A DNA stretch of 64,000 nucleotides from Aurantibacter aestuarii. Lineage in GTDB: Bacteria > Bacteroidota > Bacteroidia > Flavobacteriales > Flavobacteriaceae. The translations under genes and the position numbers were made by a program. Location of the stretch: assembly GCF_003008425.1 (NCBI RefSeq), contig NZ_PXOQ01000009.1, positions 7,501 through 71,500 of the forward strand, in the 5' to 3' direction. The notes under the pieces are model-generated. The model saw only the letters and a program-made list of their open reading frames with translations. It had not been told where the DNA came from and did not search any database. Shown piece after piece: positions 11,839-21,351 of this stretch. The first letter of the stretch is position 1. Each line of letters opens with the position of its first letter.

Positions 11839-13755
11839 ATGAAACAACTTACGTTAAACGCCTTTTTCTTTCTGGCATTTGCATTTACCATGTTTTCTCA
11901 GCAAAACGACGTTTTATTTTCTGTAAACGACAAACCTATATATACTAAAGAGTTTGAGCGTGTTTATAATAAAAACTTAGATTTGGTTCAAGATGAATCT
12001 CAAAAAAATGTTGAAGGCTATTTAGATCTGTTTATTAACTATAAGCTTAAATTAGAAGAAGCTTACAGTTTAGGTTTAGATGAAAAACCAGCTTATAAGC
12101 GTGAGTTAGAAGGTTATGAAAGACAGTTAATTGATAAATATATTAATGATAATGAAGTAACCGATCAATTGGTTATGGAATCTTATGAGCGTTTAAAAAA
12201 AGAGATTAACGCCGACCATATTTTGGTTAAAATAGACCAAAATGCCTCTCCTGAACAAGAACGTTTAGCTTTAGAGGAAATAAAAAAACTTGGAGCTCGT
12301 GTTTTGCAAGAAGGTTACGAAGCTGTGCAAAAAGATGTTCATAATGGTGCCACAATTTTTGCTGAAAATTTAGGGTATTTTACAGCTTTTAAAATGGTTT
12401 ACGAATTTGAAAATGCAGCTTACGAAACTAAAGTAGGAGAAATTTCAGAGCCTTTTAGAACTCAATTTGGATACCATATTGTAAAGGTTAACGATGTTAG
12501 AGACAACCGTGGAGAGATTACTGTGGCACATATAATGGTTCCAGGACAAGATAAAGCATTAATAGATCAAATATATAAACGTCTAGAGCAAAACGAAGAG
12601 TTTGAGTCTTTAGCAAAACAGTATTCTATAGACAAGAGTTCTGCCAATCGAGGTGGTGTTTTGCCTCCATTTACTGGCGGACAGTTAAGCAGTTCAGAAT
12701 TTGAAGAAGCATCATTTGCTTTAAATACTATAGGTGCATACACCAAGCCTTTTAAAACAGAGTTTGGATGGCATATTTCTAAATTAATAGCTAAAAATAA
12801 GTTAGATACATTTGAAAATGAAAAATTTGGTTTAGAATCTAAAGTGAGAAAAGACTCGAGGTCTAGAATCCTAAACGATAAGCGTATAGAGAAACTAATG
12901 AAGATTTATAATGTTTCTTATAATAATTCAAAACTAAAAACTTTTGAAAAGGCTCTTAATGATGATTATTTTAAAGGTTTATGGTCTGCACCAGAAAACA
13001 TTAAAACTAATGAAACTTTAGTTTTAATTAAAAATAAGGCACTTACGTTTAACGACTTTGCTAATTTTTTAACTAATAGTCAACGTAAAATTCAAAGTAA
13101 GAAGCCATTTAATCTTCTTGTGAGCCAATTGTACAAAGACTTTATAGATCGTAACCTATCATTATATCAGGAAGAAAATTTAGCAAATGAAAATGAGGAA
13201 TTTGCTGCTATATTTAATGAGTATAAGGAAGGTTTACTATTATTTGATTTAATGGGAAGCGAAATTTGGAATGCTGCTACAAACGATTCTTTAGCTTTAA
13301 AAAATTATTTTGAAACTCATAAAAACAACTATAAATTTAAAACTAGAATTGTTGCAACTATAAGTTCTTCAGCTAAAAAAGATATTGCAAAAAAAGTTGC
13401 AAAAGATTTAAAAAACGAAATAGCACAAGATCAATTGGCAAACAAGTATAATACTTCTGAAATTAATGTAACCATCAACTCTGGAACTTATGAATTAGAA
13501 GACCCAGCATTACCGTCAGATTTAAAACTTAAAAAAGGGGTTTCTAAAGTATATTTCCATAATAATGCTTACTTAGTAATAGATGTAAAAGAAATTTTAC
13601 CAGCAGGACAAAAAACTTTTGAAGAGGCTAAAGGTTCGGTAATTAGCGATTTTCAAGATGAAAAAGAGGTAAATTGGGTAAAGTCTCTTAGAGAAAAATA
13701 TAAGGTTACTATAAATGAGTCTGAATTAAATCAATTAAAAAATAAATACAATTAA
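11839..13755 (+). CDS. Periplasmic peptidyl-prolyl isomerase with two parvulin domains
   Basis: The 638-residue protein starts with a signal peptide (MKQLTLNAFFFLAFAFTMFSQ). A SurA-like N-terminal helical part follows, then two PpiC/parvulin domains at about 130-225 (HILVKIDQNASPEQ, FRTQFGYHIVKV) and 230-330 (HIMVPGQDKA, FKTEFGWHISKL), then a long alpha/beta C-terminal region. It should act as a chaperone and prolyl isomerase for outer-membrane or secreted proteins. It is the first of three consecutive parvulin/SurA-type genes (1-bp gap to the next) under the consensus promoter at 11784. Compared with E. coli SurA (about 430 aa) it carries an extra roughly 300-residue C-terminal extension. 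Confidence 0.93.
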   Translation: MKQLTLNAFFFLAFAFTMFSQQNDVLFSVNDKPIYTKEFERVYNKNLDLVQDESQKNVEGYLDLFINYKLKLEEAYSLGLDEKPAYKRELEGYERQLIDKYINDNEVTDQLVMESYERLKKEINADHILVKIDQNASPEQERLALEEIKKLGARVLQEGYEAVQKDVHNGATIFAENLGYFTAFKMVYEFENAAYETKVGEISEPFRTQFGYHIVKVNDVRDNRGEITVAHIMVPGQDKALIDQIYKRLEQNEEFESLAKQYSIDKSSANRGGVLPPFTGGQLSSSEFEEASFALNTIGAYTKPFKTEFGWHISKLIAKNKLDTFENEKFGLESKVRKDSRSRILNDKRIEKLMKIYNVSYNNSKLKTFEKALNDDYFKGLWSAPENIKTNETLVLIKNKALTFNDFANFLTNSQRKIQSKKPFNLLVSQLYKDFIDRNLSLYQEENLANENEEFAAIFNEYKEGLLLFDLMGSEIWNAATNDSLALKNYFETHKNNYKFKTRIVATISSSAKKDIAKKVAKDLKNEIAQDQLANKYNTSEINVTINSGTYELEDPALPSDLKLKKGVSKVYFHNNAYLVIDVKEILPAGQKTFEEAKGSVISDFQDEKEVNWVKSLREKYKVTINESELNQLKNKYN

Positions 13756-13756
13756 A

Positions 13757-14608
13757 TTGATTAAAAACGCCACTTATATCGTATTGCTAATTTTGCTGTC
13801 TTCTTGTGAGTATTTCAAAAAAGAAGAAGCAGACAATGCAATTGCTAGAGTAAATGACGAATATTTATTTAAAAGTGATCTTATAGAAAAAACACCAAAA
13901 GATTTAAAAGGGAATGATAGTATTGCGTTTGTTCAAAATTATATTAACGAATGGGCAAAACAGCAGCTGCTTTTAAATGGAGCAAAACAAAATTTAAGTG
14001 ATGAACGACTTGAAGAGTTTGATATTTTGGTAGAACAATATAAAAAAGACCTATACAGTAATGCTTATTTAGAGGCATTAGTGAGTAGAAATTTAGATAC
14101 TATAGTTAAAGATGAAGTCGCTAAAATTTATTATACCAATAATTCTGAAGCATTTAAGCTCAATGAAGATTTGGTGAAGCTGAAATATATAACCGTAAAT
14201 AAAGACATTAACAGTTTAGAGCAAATTAAAACAAAATTTAGACGTTATAATAAAAAGGATAAAGCCGATTTGGAGCGTCTAAAAATTCAATTTAAGTCCT
14301 ATGCTTTAAATGATTCTGTTTGGGTACGCTCCAGTCAAGTTTTAAATAAGCTTCCTGTTATTACAATAGACAATCAAAATGAATTGTTAAAAAAGTCTAA
14401 CTTTATTGAGCTTACAGATTCAATAGACTTATATTTGGTGCAAATTAAAGACGTTTTATTACGCGGTGAGATTGCACCATTAAAATATGTAAGACCAACC
14501 ATAAATCAGATTGTAATAAACAAACGTAAAGTAGATTTATTAAAAAAAATAGAAACAGATATTACCAAAGATGCAATTAAAAATAAAAAATTTGAAATTT
14601 TCAATTAA
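13757..14608 (+). CDS. SurA-like periplasmic lipoprotein, second gene of the parvulin operon
   Basis: The 283-residue protein probably starts at TTG, 1 bp after the preceding stop; no in-frame ATG exists before the lipoprotein signal. LLILLSSCEYFKKEE gives a clear lipobox (LSSC), so it should be membrane-anchored. The next part, AIARVNDEYLFKSDLIEKTP, resembles the SurA N-terminal chaperone domain, but I see no intact parvulin domain. It may therefore be a chaperone without isomerase activity. Its 3' end overlaps the next gene by 38 bp, indicating translational coupling. The three genes probably work together on outer-membrane protein folding. Confidence 0.85.
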   Translation: MIKNATYIVLLILLSSCEYFKKEEADNAIARVNDEYLFKSDLIEKTPKDLKGNDSIAFVQNYINEWAKQQLLLNGAKQNLSDERLEEFDILVEQYKKDLYSNAYLEALVSRNLDTIVKDEVAKIYYTNNSEAFKLNEDLVKLKYITVNKDINSLEQIKTKFRRYNKKDKADLERLKIQFKSYALNDSVWVRSSQVLNKLPVITIDNQNELLKKSNFIELTDSIDLYLVQIKDVLLRGEIAPLKYVRPTINQIVINKRKVDLLKKIETDITKDAIKNKKFEIFN

Positions 14609-16010
14609 ATATAGCCTCATAGCATTAAGCTTACTAGCAAGTGTTCAAACCATTTTTGCACAAGAAATTATTTTAGAAGAAGAAACGGAAACTGTAAAAG
14701 ATACTGTTATACCAAATCAAGCCATAAAAGTAGATGGCGTTGCTGCAGTGGTTGGTGACTATATTGTTTTAGATAGTGATATTGATAAAAATATTTTACA
14801 ATTAAAGGCAGCGGGAGTTTCTACTAAGGAGTTTTCGAGATGTCAGATATTTGGAAAGTTATTGGAAGATAAGCTATATGCTCATCATGCTATACAGGAT
14901 AGTATTTCTATTTCAGATTTAGAAATCCGTTCTTATGTAGATCAACAAATACAGCAGTTTTTAGCTCAGACCAATGGTTCTATGGAAGAGCTGTTAAAGT
15001 TCTATAATCAGGACAATGAAAAGGAATTTAGAGAGGAAATGTTCGAGATTAACAAGTCACAACGTTTAGCCTCAGAAATGCAAAAGAAGATTGTAGATGA
15101 AGTTGAAATTACACCAGAAGAAGTAAGAGAGTTTTTTAATAAAATCCCGAAAGACGAGCGTCCAACATTTGGAACAGAACTTAAAGTATTACAAATTGTT
15201 TTAGAGCCCAAGGTGACTGAAGAAGAGGAGCAAAGAATTATAAATCAGTTAAAAGAATACCGAAAAGATGTTTTAGAAAATGGAGCAAGTTTTAGTTCTA
15301 AAGCAGTATTCTATTCTCAAGATCCAGGTTCCGCATCAAAAGGTGGTAAATATACCTTAAACAGAAAAAAACCTAGAATGGTAAAAGAGTTTCGTGAAAC
15401 AGCTTTTTCAATGGAAGAAGGAGAAATTTCAGAACCTTTTAAAACAGATTTTGGTTACCATATTATTTACTTAGAAAAAATTAGAGGTCAGGAATACGAT
15501 GTTAGACACATTTTACTATTGCCTAAAATAGCAAATAGCTCTGTAGCTGAAGCTAAAGAGAAATTAGAAGAGGTACGTGTAAAAATAGAAGCTGGAGAAA
15601 TTTCCTTTGAAGATGCTGCTAAAGAAATTAGTGAAGATGAAGAATCTGGAAAATTAGGAGGATTACTTAGGAACCCAGTTACTCAAGATTTTAGTTTTGA
15701 ATTAACCAAAATGGACCCTGAATTATATAGCCAGATTCAGAATTTAAAAGAAGGTGATGTCAGTGAAGTAATTTCGGAACAAGATAGAAAAGGTGCTTTA
15801 AAATATAAGTTATTAATGGTAAAAGATAGAACAGACGAGCATATTGCAGATTACGCCAAAGATTACTTGAAAATTAAAGAATTAGCTTTAAACGAAAAGC
15901 GTTTTAAAGCTATAGACAAATGGCAGGATGAAAAAATAATGGATACTTATATTAAAGTAAGTGAATCTCATAGAAGCTGTGACTTTAATAGTAATTGGTT
16001 AAAGCAATAG
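14571..16010 (+). CDS. SurA-type periplasmic peptidyl-prolyl isomerase
   Basis: The protein has 479 residues from the ATG. A TTG at 14592 would give a cleaner signal peptide (LKFSIKYSLIALSLLASVQT...FAQ), so the start is uncertain. After the signal come a SurA-like N-domain (VAAVVGDYIVLDSDIDKNI, about 52-70) and two parvulin domains at about 200-300 (LKVLQIVLEPK, FKTDFGYHIIYLEK) and 310-410 (DVRHILLLPKIANSS). It is predicted to escort unfolded outer-membrane proteins across the periplasm. It is last in the three-gene operon and followed by a terminator at 16036. Its size and architecture match SurA better than the first gene does. Confidence 0.92.
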   Translation: MQLKIKNLKFSIKYSLIALSLLASVQTIFAQEIILEEETETVKDTVIPNQAIKVDGVAAVVGDYIVLDSDIDKNILQLKAAGVSTKEFSRCQIFGKLLEDKLYAHHAIQDSISISDLEIRSYVDQQIQQFLAQTNGSMEELLKFYNQDNEKEFREEMFEINKSQRLASEMQKKIVDEVEITPEEVREFFNKIPKDERPTFGTELKVLQIVLEPKVTEEEEQRIINQLKEYRKDVLENGASFSSKAVFYSQDPGSASKGGKYTLNRKKPRMVKEFRETAFSMEEGEISEPFKTDFGYHIIYLEKIRGQEYDVRHILLLPKIANSSVAEAKEKLEEVRVKIEAGEISFEDAAKEISEDEESGKLGGLLRNPVTQDFSFELTKMDPELYSQIQNLKEGDVSEVISEQDRKGALKYKLLMVKDRTDEHIADYAKDYLKIKELALNEKRFKAIDKWQDEKIMDTYIKVSESHRSCDFNSNWLKQ

Positions 16011-16035
16011 TTATAACTTTTTAAATAATCTAATT

Positions 16036-16067
16036 AAAAACCTTTGATGTATTTCAAAGGTTTTTTT
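16036..16067 (+). terminator. Intrinsic terminator of the parvulin operon
   Basis: A 12-bp stem (AAAAACCTTTGA / TCAAAGGTTTTT, at 16036-16047 and 16054-16065) has a 6-base loop and continues into a T-run. It lies 26 bp after the stop codon. Confidence 0.88.
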
Positions 16068-16073
16068 ATACTT

Positions 16074-16090
16074 TTTACTATTTTAGTAAA
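16074..16090 (+). promoter_or_regulatory. Inverted repeat just upstream of moxR
   Basis: TTTACTA, a TTT spacer and TAGTAAA form a perfect 7-bp inverted repeat ending 15 bp before the moxR ATG. It could be an operator or a leader hairpin. No other copy was noticed in the window, so the role is open. Confidence 0.35.
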
Positions 16091-16105
16091 CCTAAACATA
16101 TATAG

Positions 16106-17059
16106 ATGTCAGACGTTAAAGCGATAGAAAATTTAGTTGAAAAATATACCCAATTAAAACAAGAGGTAGCAAAAGTTATCATTGGTCAAGATAAAGTAGT
16201 CGAGGAGATTTTAATTAGTGTATTTTCTGGCGGACATGCTTTGCTAGTTGGAGTTCCTGGTCTAGCTAAAACATTAATGGTTAATACAATTTCTAAGGCT
16301 TTAGGATTACATTTTAAGCGTATACAGTTTACCCCAGATTTAATGCCGAGTGATATTCTTGGAAGTGAGATTTTAGATGAAAATAGAACCTTTAAATTTT
16401 TAAAAGGTCCTATTTTTTCTAATATAATTCTTGCAGACGAGATTAACCGTACACCTCCAAAAACACAAGCTGCACTGTTAGAGGCTATGCAGGAAAGATC
16501 TGTAACTGTCGCTGGACACCACTATAATCTAGACTTGCCTTATTTTGTTTTGGCTACTCAAAACCCTATAGAGCAAGAAGGAACTTATCCTTTACCAGAA
16601 GCACAGTTAGATCGTTTTATGTTTTCTATTAATTTAGAATATCCTTCTTTTCAAGAAGAAGTAGATGTGGTTAAAGCTACAACGTCAAACAAAAAACCTG
16701 TAGTAAATGCTTTATTTACAGCACAAGAAATTATAGATTTTCAGGATTTAATTCGTAGGATTCCAGTAGCAGATAATGTTATTGAATATGCAGTTCGTAT
16801 GGTTGGAAAAACCAGACCCTTAAGTAATGAAGCTACACACTTGGTTAAAAGTTATGTCGATTGGGGTGCAGGTCCAAGAGCATCACAAAATCTTATTCTA
16901 GCAGCTAAAACTCATGCAGCCGTAAATGGTAAATTTTCTCCGGATATTGAAGATGTTCAAGCGGTAGCCACAGGAATTTTACGTCATAGAATGATTAAAA
17001 ATTATAAAGCCGAAGCAGAAGGAATTACAATTGAGCATATTATAAAAAGCTTATTTTAA
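16106..17059 (+). CDS. moxR: MoxR-family AAA+ ATPase
   Basis: The 317-residue protein has Walker A GVPGLAKT (about 52-59), Walker B IILADEINRTPPKTQAALLE and sensor motif LATQNPIEQEGTYPLPEAQ. It belongs to the AAA_3/MoxR group of chaperone-like ATPases. These usually act with DUF58 and von Willebrand factor A proteins encoded immediately downstream. Here no such partner follows; the next gene is an acyltransferase and then aconitase. The partners may be elsewhere on the chromosome. A 43-bp gap to the next gene allows cotranscription. Confidence 0.95.
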   Translation: MSDVKAIENLVEKYTQLKQEVAKVIIGQDKVVEEILISVFSGGHALLVGVPGLAKTLMVNTISKALGLHFKRIQFTPDLMPSDILGSEILDENRTFKFLKGPIFSNIILADEINRTPPKTQAALLEAMQERSVTVAGHHYNLDLPYFVLATQNPIEQEGTYPLPEAQLDRFMFSINLEYPSFQEEVDVVKATTSNKKPVVNALFTAQEIIDFQDLIRRIPVADNVIEYAVRMVGKTRPLSNEATHLVKSYVDWGAGPRASQNLILAAKTHAAVNGKFSPDIEDVQAVATGILRHRMIKNYKAEAEGITIEHIIKSLF

Positions 17060-17102
17060 ACTAAAAAGATTATAATTTAGATTTATAACTTTAACTAAAC
17101 TT

Positions 17103-18230
17103 TTGAAATTTACTAAAAAACGTGTTTTTGGATTAGATGTCATTAGAGCAATAGCTATTTTATTAGTCCTTTGTTCACATTCTACGCTCTTAATTGCTCC
17201 AAATTCAAGTTCTTCAATAGTTTTTGCAATTAAATTTTTTGGTACAATAGGCGTCGATGTTTTTTTTGTTTTAAGTGGGTTTTTAATTGGAGCTATAATT
17301 TTAAAACAAATAGAATTAGAACAAACAACGTTTAAAAATATATTTCATTTTTGGGTAAGGCGTTGGTTTAGAACATTACCAAACTATTATTTAATTTTAA
17401 TTATTAATATTGGTTTAGTTTATTTTCTTTTTAAAAGTACAAACATTAATTTTTTAAATTATTTCTTATTTCTTCAAAATTTTAAAACTGCTCAACCTGA
17501 TTTTTTTACGGAATCTTGGAGTTTGTCAATAGAAGAGTTTGCGTATGTCTTTATGCCAGCTCTATTGCTGTTATTTGTTGTTTTAAAAAGAAAAATTACG
17601 GCTAAACTTTTTTTACAACTTAGTTTGGTTTGCATTTTAATAATTACTTTAAACCGTATATATTTCGATTTAAATTTATCTGAAACCACTGCGGAATGGT
17701 CAGCGTCATTAAGAAAGGTTGTAATATTTAGATTGGATAGTATTTACTATGGGTTTATAGCAGCTTATATTTTTAAATACATGCCGTCTAATTGGGAAAA
17801 GTACCGCTATATGAGTGCTTTTGCAGGCGGTTTACTGTTCTTGTTAATGCATTTTTATATTTTTTATACAGGAATAAAACCTAATATAGAATATACTTTT
17901 TTTAATGTGTTTTACTTGCCGTTACTTTCGTTAAGTATTTTATTATTGTTTCCAGTACTATATCAAATTAAAATTAATGGTTTTTTAAATACTATTATCA
18001 CTAAAATAAGCCTATGGTCTTACAGCTTATATCTTGTAAATTACAGTATTGTACTTTTAACTATGCAATACTTCATCAAGATTGATGATTTATCGTTGAT
18101 AACTAATGTCTTTTGTCTTTTAGTCTTTTGGATTATATCATTTATTTTGGCATTTCTGCTATATATTTTTTATGAAATTCCTTTTACAAAACTTAGAGAT
18201 TCAAAATTTATAAGAAAGAGATTTGAATAA
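17103..18230 (+). CDS. Acyltransferase family 3 (OafA/YrhL-type) integral membrane protein
   Basis: The 375-residue protein has about ten hydrophobic segments. It opens FGLDVIRAIAILLVLCSHST, the acyltransferase-3 signature with the conserved R and H, followed by IGVDVFFVLSGFLIG and RRWFRTLPNYYL. The family O-acetylates or O-acylates surface sugars, lipids or antibiotics at the inner membrane. The start is TTG at 17103, because no in-frame ATG precedes the conserved motif. Placed between moxR and aconitase, it has no obvious functional link to either and may be a local insertion. Its base composition is even more AT-rich than its neighbours. Confidence 0.92.
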   Translation: MKFTKKRVFGLDVIRAIAILLVLCSHSTLLIAPNSSSSIVFAIKFFGTIGVDVFFVLSGFLIGAIILKQIELEQTTFKNIFHFWVRRWFRTLPNYYLILIINIGLVYFLFKSTNINFLNYFLFLQNFKTAQPDFFTESWSLSIEEFAYVFMPALLLLFVVLKRKITAKLFLQLSLVCILIITLNRIYFDLNLSETTAEWSASLRKVVIFRLDSIYYGFIAAYIFKYMPSNWEKYRYMSAFAGGLLFLLMHFYIFYTGIKPNIEYTFFNVFYLPLLSLSILLLFPVLYQIKINGFLNTIITKISLWSYSLYLVNYSIVLLTMQYFIKIDDLSLITNVFCLLVFWIISFILAFLLYIFYEIPFTKLRDSKFIRKRFE

Positions 18231-18369
18231 AATTTTAACAATTTCATAATTTAGGAGTTTCAAAACTAGTGTTTTAATAAAAAAAGTCTTAATAAATTAA
18301 TATTTTTTAAAGAAAACCCACTTCTTATGAAAGCTTAATAAGGAATTTTTAAAATTCTTAGATTTTTCG

Positions 18370-18377
18370 TAATTTCG
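18370..18377 (+). promoter_or_regulatory. Possible -7 element of the aconitase promoter
   Basis: TAATTTCG differs by one base from TAnnTTTG and lies 43 bp before the aconitase ATG. No good TTG box is found 19-21 bp upstream, so this is tentative. Confidence 0.35.
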
Positions 18378-18419
18378 CAGGGCAAAAAATTAATTAACTA
18401 AATAATAAAAACAAACTAT

Positions 18420-20690
18420 ATGGCATTCGATATTGATATGATTAAAAAGGTGTATAGTAATATGACAGAGCGTGTAGATGCTGCACGTAATGTTGTAGGA
18501 AAACCTCTTACACTTTCTGAGAAAATTTTATATTCTCACCTTTGGGATGGAACACCAAACAAAGCGTTTACTCGCGGTAAAGATTATGTAGATTTTGCTC
18601 CAGATCGTATTGCTTGTCAAGATGCAACTGCACAGATGGCTTTATTGCAATTTATGCAAGCAGGAAAAGATAAAGTTGCTGTTCCAACTACTGTACATTG
18701 TGATCACTTAATACAAGCCAAAAGTGGTGCTGCAACAGACTTAAAACACGCTAACGATGTTAGTAGTGAGGTATTTGACTTTTTAGAGTCTGTATCTAAT
18801 AAATATGGGATTGGTTTCTGGAAACCAGGTGCAGGTATTATTCATCAAGTAGTTTTAGAAAATTATGCATTTCCAGGAGGAATGATGATTGGAACCGATT
18901 CTCACACTGTAAATGCAGGTGGTTTAGGAATGGTTGCTATTGGTGTTGGTGGAGCAGATGCTGTAGATGTTATGGCAGGAATGGCTTGGGAATTAAAATT
19001 TCCAAAACTTATTGGTGTTAAATTAACCGGTAAATTATCTGGTTGGACTGCGCCTAAAGATGTGATTTTAAAAGTAGCAGACATTTTAACTGTAAAAGGT
19101 GGAACTGGTGCTATTGTAGAATATTTTGGTGAAGGTGCAACCTCCATGTCATGTACTGGTAAAGGTACTATTTGTAACATGGGAGCAGAGATAGGCGCAA
19201 CAACATCTACCTTTGGATATGATGAGTCTATGGAGCGTTATTTACGTGCTACAGACCGTGAAGATGTTGCAGATGCAGCAAATGAAGTGAAGTCGTACTT
19301 AACTGCAGATGCTGAAGTATATGCTAATCCGGAACAATACTTTGACCAAGTTATAGAAATTAACTTATCAGAATTATCTCCATTATTAAATGGTCCTTTT
19401 ACTCCAGATTTATCTACTCCAGCAGGAAGTGAGATGACGGAGAAAGCTAATGCTAACGATTGGCCACTAACTGTAGAGTGGGGATTAATAGGTTCTTGTA
19501 CTAACTCTTCTTATGAAGATTTATCTCGTGCCTCTTCAATTGCACAACAGGCATTAGATAAAGGTTTAGAAACTAAAGCAGAATTTGGTATTAATCCTGG
19601 TTCTGAGAAAGTACGTTACACAGCAGATCGTGATGGCATTCTTTCAATTTTCGAAAAATTAGACGCTAAAATATTTACAAATGCTTGTGGACCATGTATT
19701 GGACAATGGGCAAGATATAGCGATCCTAAAAATGCACCTAAAAACTCTATTATACATTCGTTTAACCGAAACTTTGCTAAACGTGCCGATGGGAACCCGA
19801 ATACACACGCATTTGTTGCATCTCCAGAGATGGTTGCAGCAATAGCAATTGCAGGACGTTTGGATTTTAATCCTATGACGGATACCTTAACAAATAAAAA
19901 TGGAGAGGAAGTAAAATTTGATGAGCCAACAGGATGGGAATTACCACCTAAAGGTTTTGAAGTTAAAGATAATGGTTACTTAGCACCAATGGAAGATGGA
20001 AGCGGTGTAAGTGTTGTGGTAAGTGAAGATTCAGAACGTTTGCAATTACTAACACCTTTCGAGCCAATTGGTAATGAAATTAAAGGTGCTAAATTATTAA
20101 TAAAAGCGCATGGTAAATGTACTACAGACCATATCTCTATGGCAGGACCATGGTTACGTTTCCGTGGACATTTAGATAATATTTCTAACAACTGTTTAAT
20201 TGGTGCGGTTAACGCTTATAACCAAAAAACAAACTTTGTTAAAAATCAATTAAATGGAGAATATGCTGGTGTACCAGATACAGCACGTGCTTATAAAGCT
20301 GCTGGTGTAAAATCTATAGTAGTGGGAGATCATAACTATGGAGAAGGTTCTTCTCGTGAGCATGCGGCTATGGAACCTCGTCATTTAGGTGTTGCTGCTG
20401 TTATCGTAAAATCTTTTGCGCGTATCCACGAAACAAACCTTAAAAAGCAAGGTATGTTAGGTTTAACTTTTGTTAACGAAGCAGATTATGATAAAATCCA
20501 AGAAGATGATACTATCAATTTCTTAGATTTAAATGAATTTGCTCCTGGAAAAACTTTAAATGTAGAGTTTGTACACGCAGATGGATCTAAAGATGTGATT
20601 GAATTAAATCATACTTATAACGAGTCTCAAATCGCTTGGTATAACGAAGGTTCTGCTTTAAATTTAATTAAAAGAGAAAATAATGCCTAA
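18420..20690 (+). CDS. acn: Aconitate hydratase (mitochondrial-type)
   Basis: The 756-residue protein is close in length to mitochondrial aconitase (about 754 mature residues), not the 890-residue AcnA. The three 4Fe-4S ligands are visible as Cys360 ([10 protein letters not shown]), Cys423 and Cys426 ([10 protein letters not shown]). Other signatures are [15 protein letters not shown] and [20 protein letters not shown] (the swivel domain). It interconverts citrate and isocitrate in the TCA cycle and feeds the IDH encoded at 7910. A terminator at 20714 closes the gene. Confidence 0.97.
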   Translation: MAFDIDMIKKVYSNMTERVDAARNVVGKPLTLSEKILYSHLWDGTPNKAFTRGKDYVDFAPDRIACQDATAQMALLQFMQAGKDKVAVPTTVHCDHLIQAKSGAATDLKHANDVSSEVFDFLESVSNKYGIGFWKPGAGIIHQVVLENYAFPGGMMIGTDSHTVNAGGLGMVAIGVGGADAVDVMAGMAWELKFPKLIGVKLTGKLSGWTAPKDVILKVADILTVKGGTGAIVEYFGEGATSMSCTGKGTICNMGAEIGATTSTFGYDESMERYLRATDREDVADAANEVKSYLTADAEVYANPEQYFDQVIEINLSELSPLLNGPFTPDLSTPAGSEMTEKANANDWPLTVEWGLIGSCTNSSYEDLSRASSIAQQALDKGLETKAEFGINPGSEKVRYTADRDGILSIFEKLDAKIFTNACGPCIGQWARYSDPKNAPKNSIIHSFNRNFAKRADGNPNTHAFVASPEMVAAIAIAGRLDFNPMTDTLTNKNGEEVKFDEPTGWELPPKGFEVKDNGYLAPMEDGSGVSVVVSEDSERLQLLTPFEPIGNEIKGAKLLIKAHGKCTTDHISMAGPWLRFRGHLDNISNNCLIGAVNAYNQKTNFVKNQLNGEYAGVPDTARAYKAAGVKSIVVGDHNYGEGSSREHAAMEPRHLGVAAVIVKSFARIHETNLKKQGMLGLTFVNEADYDKIQEDDTINFLDLNEFAPGKTLNVEFVHADGSKDVIELNHTYNESQIAWYNEGSALNLIKRENNA

Positions 20691-20713
20691 TACAAATTAG
20701 GTCCTTTAATACT

Positions 20714-20747
20714 AAAGCTCTTGGATTATTATTCAGGAGCTTTTTTT
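20714..20747 (+). terminator. Intrinsic terminator after aconitase
   Basis: AAAGCTCTTG pairs with CAGGAGCTTT (one G-U) around a 10-base loop, followed by seven Ts (to 20747). The next gene starts 12 bp later. Confidence 0.83.
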
Positions 20748-20758
20748 ATGTTAATAAG

Positions 20759-21343
20759 ATGAGAATCAAAAAGCCGAAAGCCAATTTTTCAAATATATTA
20801 AGTGTAATTATTATTCTAATTTTAATAATACCACAAACTAGACGACAACTTCAGTTAGCTCTAAACACGTTAATAGCTCAATTTCCGCCTTATATAGAAT
20901 CCAGGTCTGAGCGTAGAGATATAGATTCCTTCGAGTTCGAGCTAAAACATATTAATGGTGAAGATTTTAACTTATATCAGGCAAAATATAAAGTAACCAT
21001 AGTGAGTTTTTGGGCTACTTGGTGTCCACCTTGTATTGCAGAATTACCTTCTTTAAATGCATTATATAAAGATTATAAGAATAATGTTGAATTTGTTTTT
21101 ATTTCCAATGAAGATCCGTCTGTATTAAAAAAATTCTTAAAGGAGAATTCGTATAGTATTCCTGTTTATACTCCTAAAAGTGAAGCAGAAGATATTTATT
21201 TTAAACCTAGAACACTTCCAAGGACGCTTTTAATAGATAGACATTCTAGAATTGTTGTTATTGAAGAAGGTGCACGAAACTGGAATAGCGAAAAAATACG
21301 CGGTGTAATTGATAAATTAATTGTAGGTGATATTGTCTATTAA
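20759..21343 (+). CDS. TlpA-like membrane-anchored thioredoxin
   Basis: The 194-residue protein has one N-terminal membrane segment (ILSVIIILILIIPQ, about 13-26) and a periplasmic thioredoxin fold. The active site is FWATWCPPCIAELP, with cysteines at 89 and 92, and the cis-Pro loop is RTLPRTLLIDR. TlpA/ResA proteins reduce periplasmic disulfides, for example in cytochrome c maturation or in thiol enzymes. The gene is isolated behind the aconitase terminator and converges on the carotenoid operon, so its specific partner is unknown. Confidence 0.92.
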   Translation: MRIKKPKANFSNILSVIIILILIIPQTRRQLQLALNTLIAQFPPYIESRSERRDIDSFEFELKHINGEDFNLYQAKYKVTIVSFWATWCPPCIAELPSLNALYKDYKNNVEFVFISNEDPSVLKKFLKENSYSIPVYTPKSEAEDIYFKPRTLPRTLLIDRHSRIVVIEEGARNWNSEKIRGVIDKLIVGDIVY

Positions 21344-21351
21344 CAGTAACA

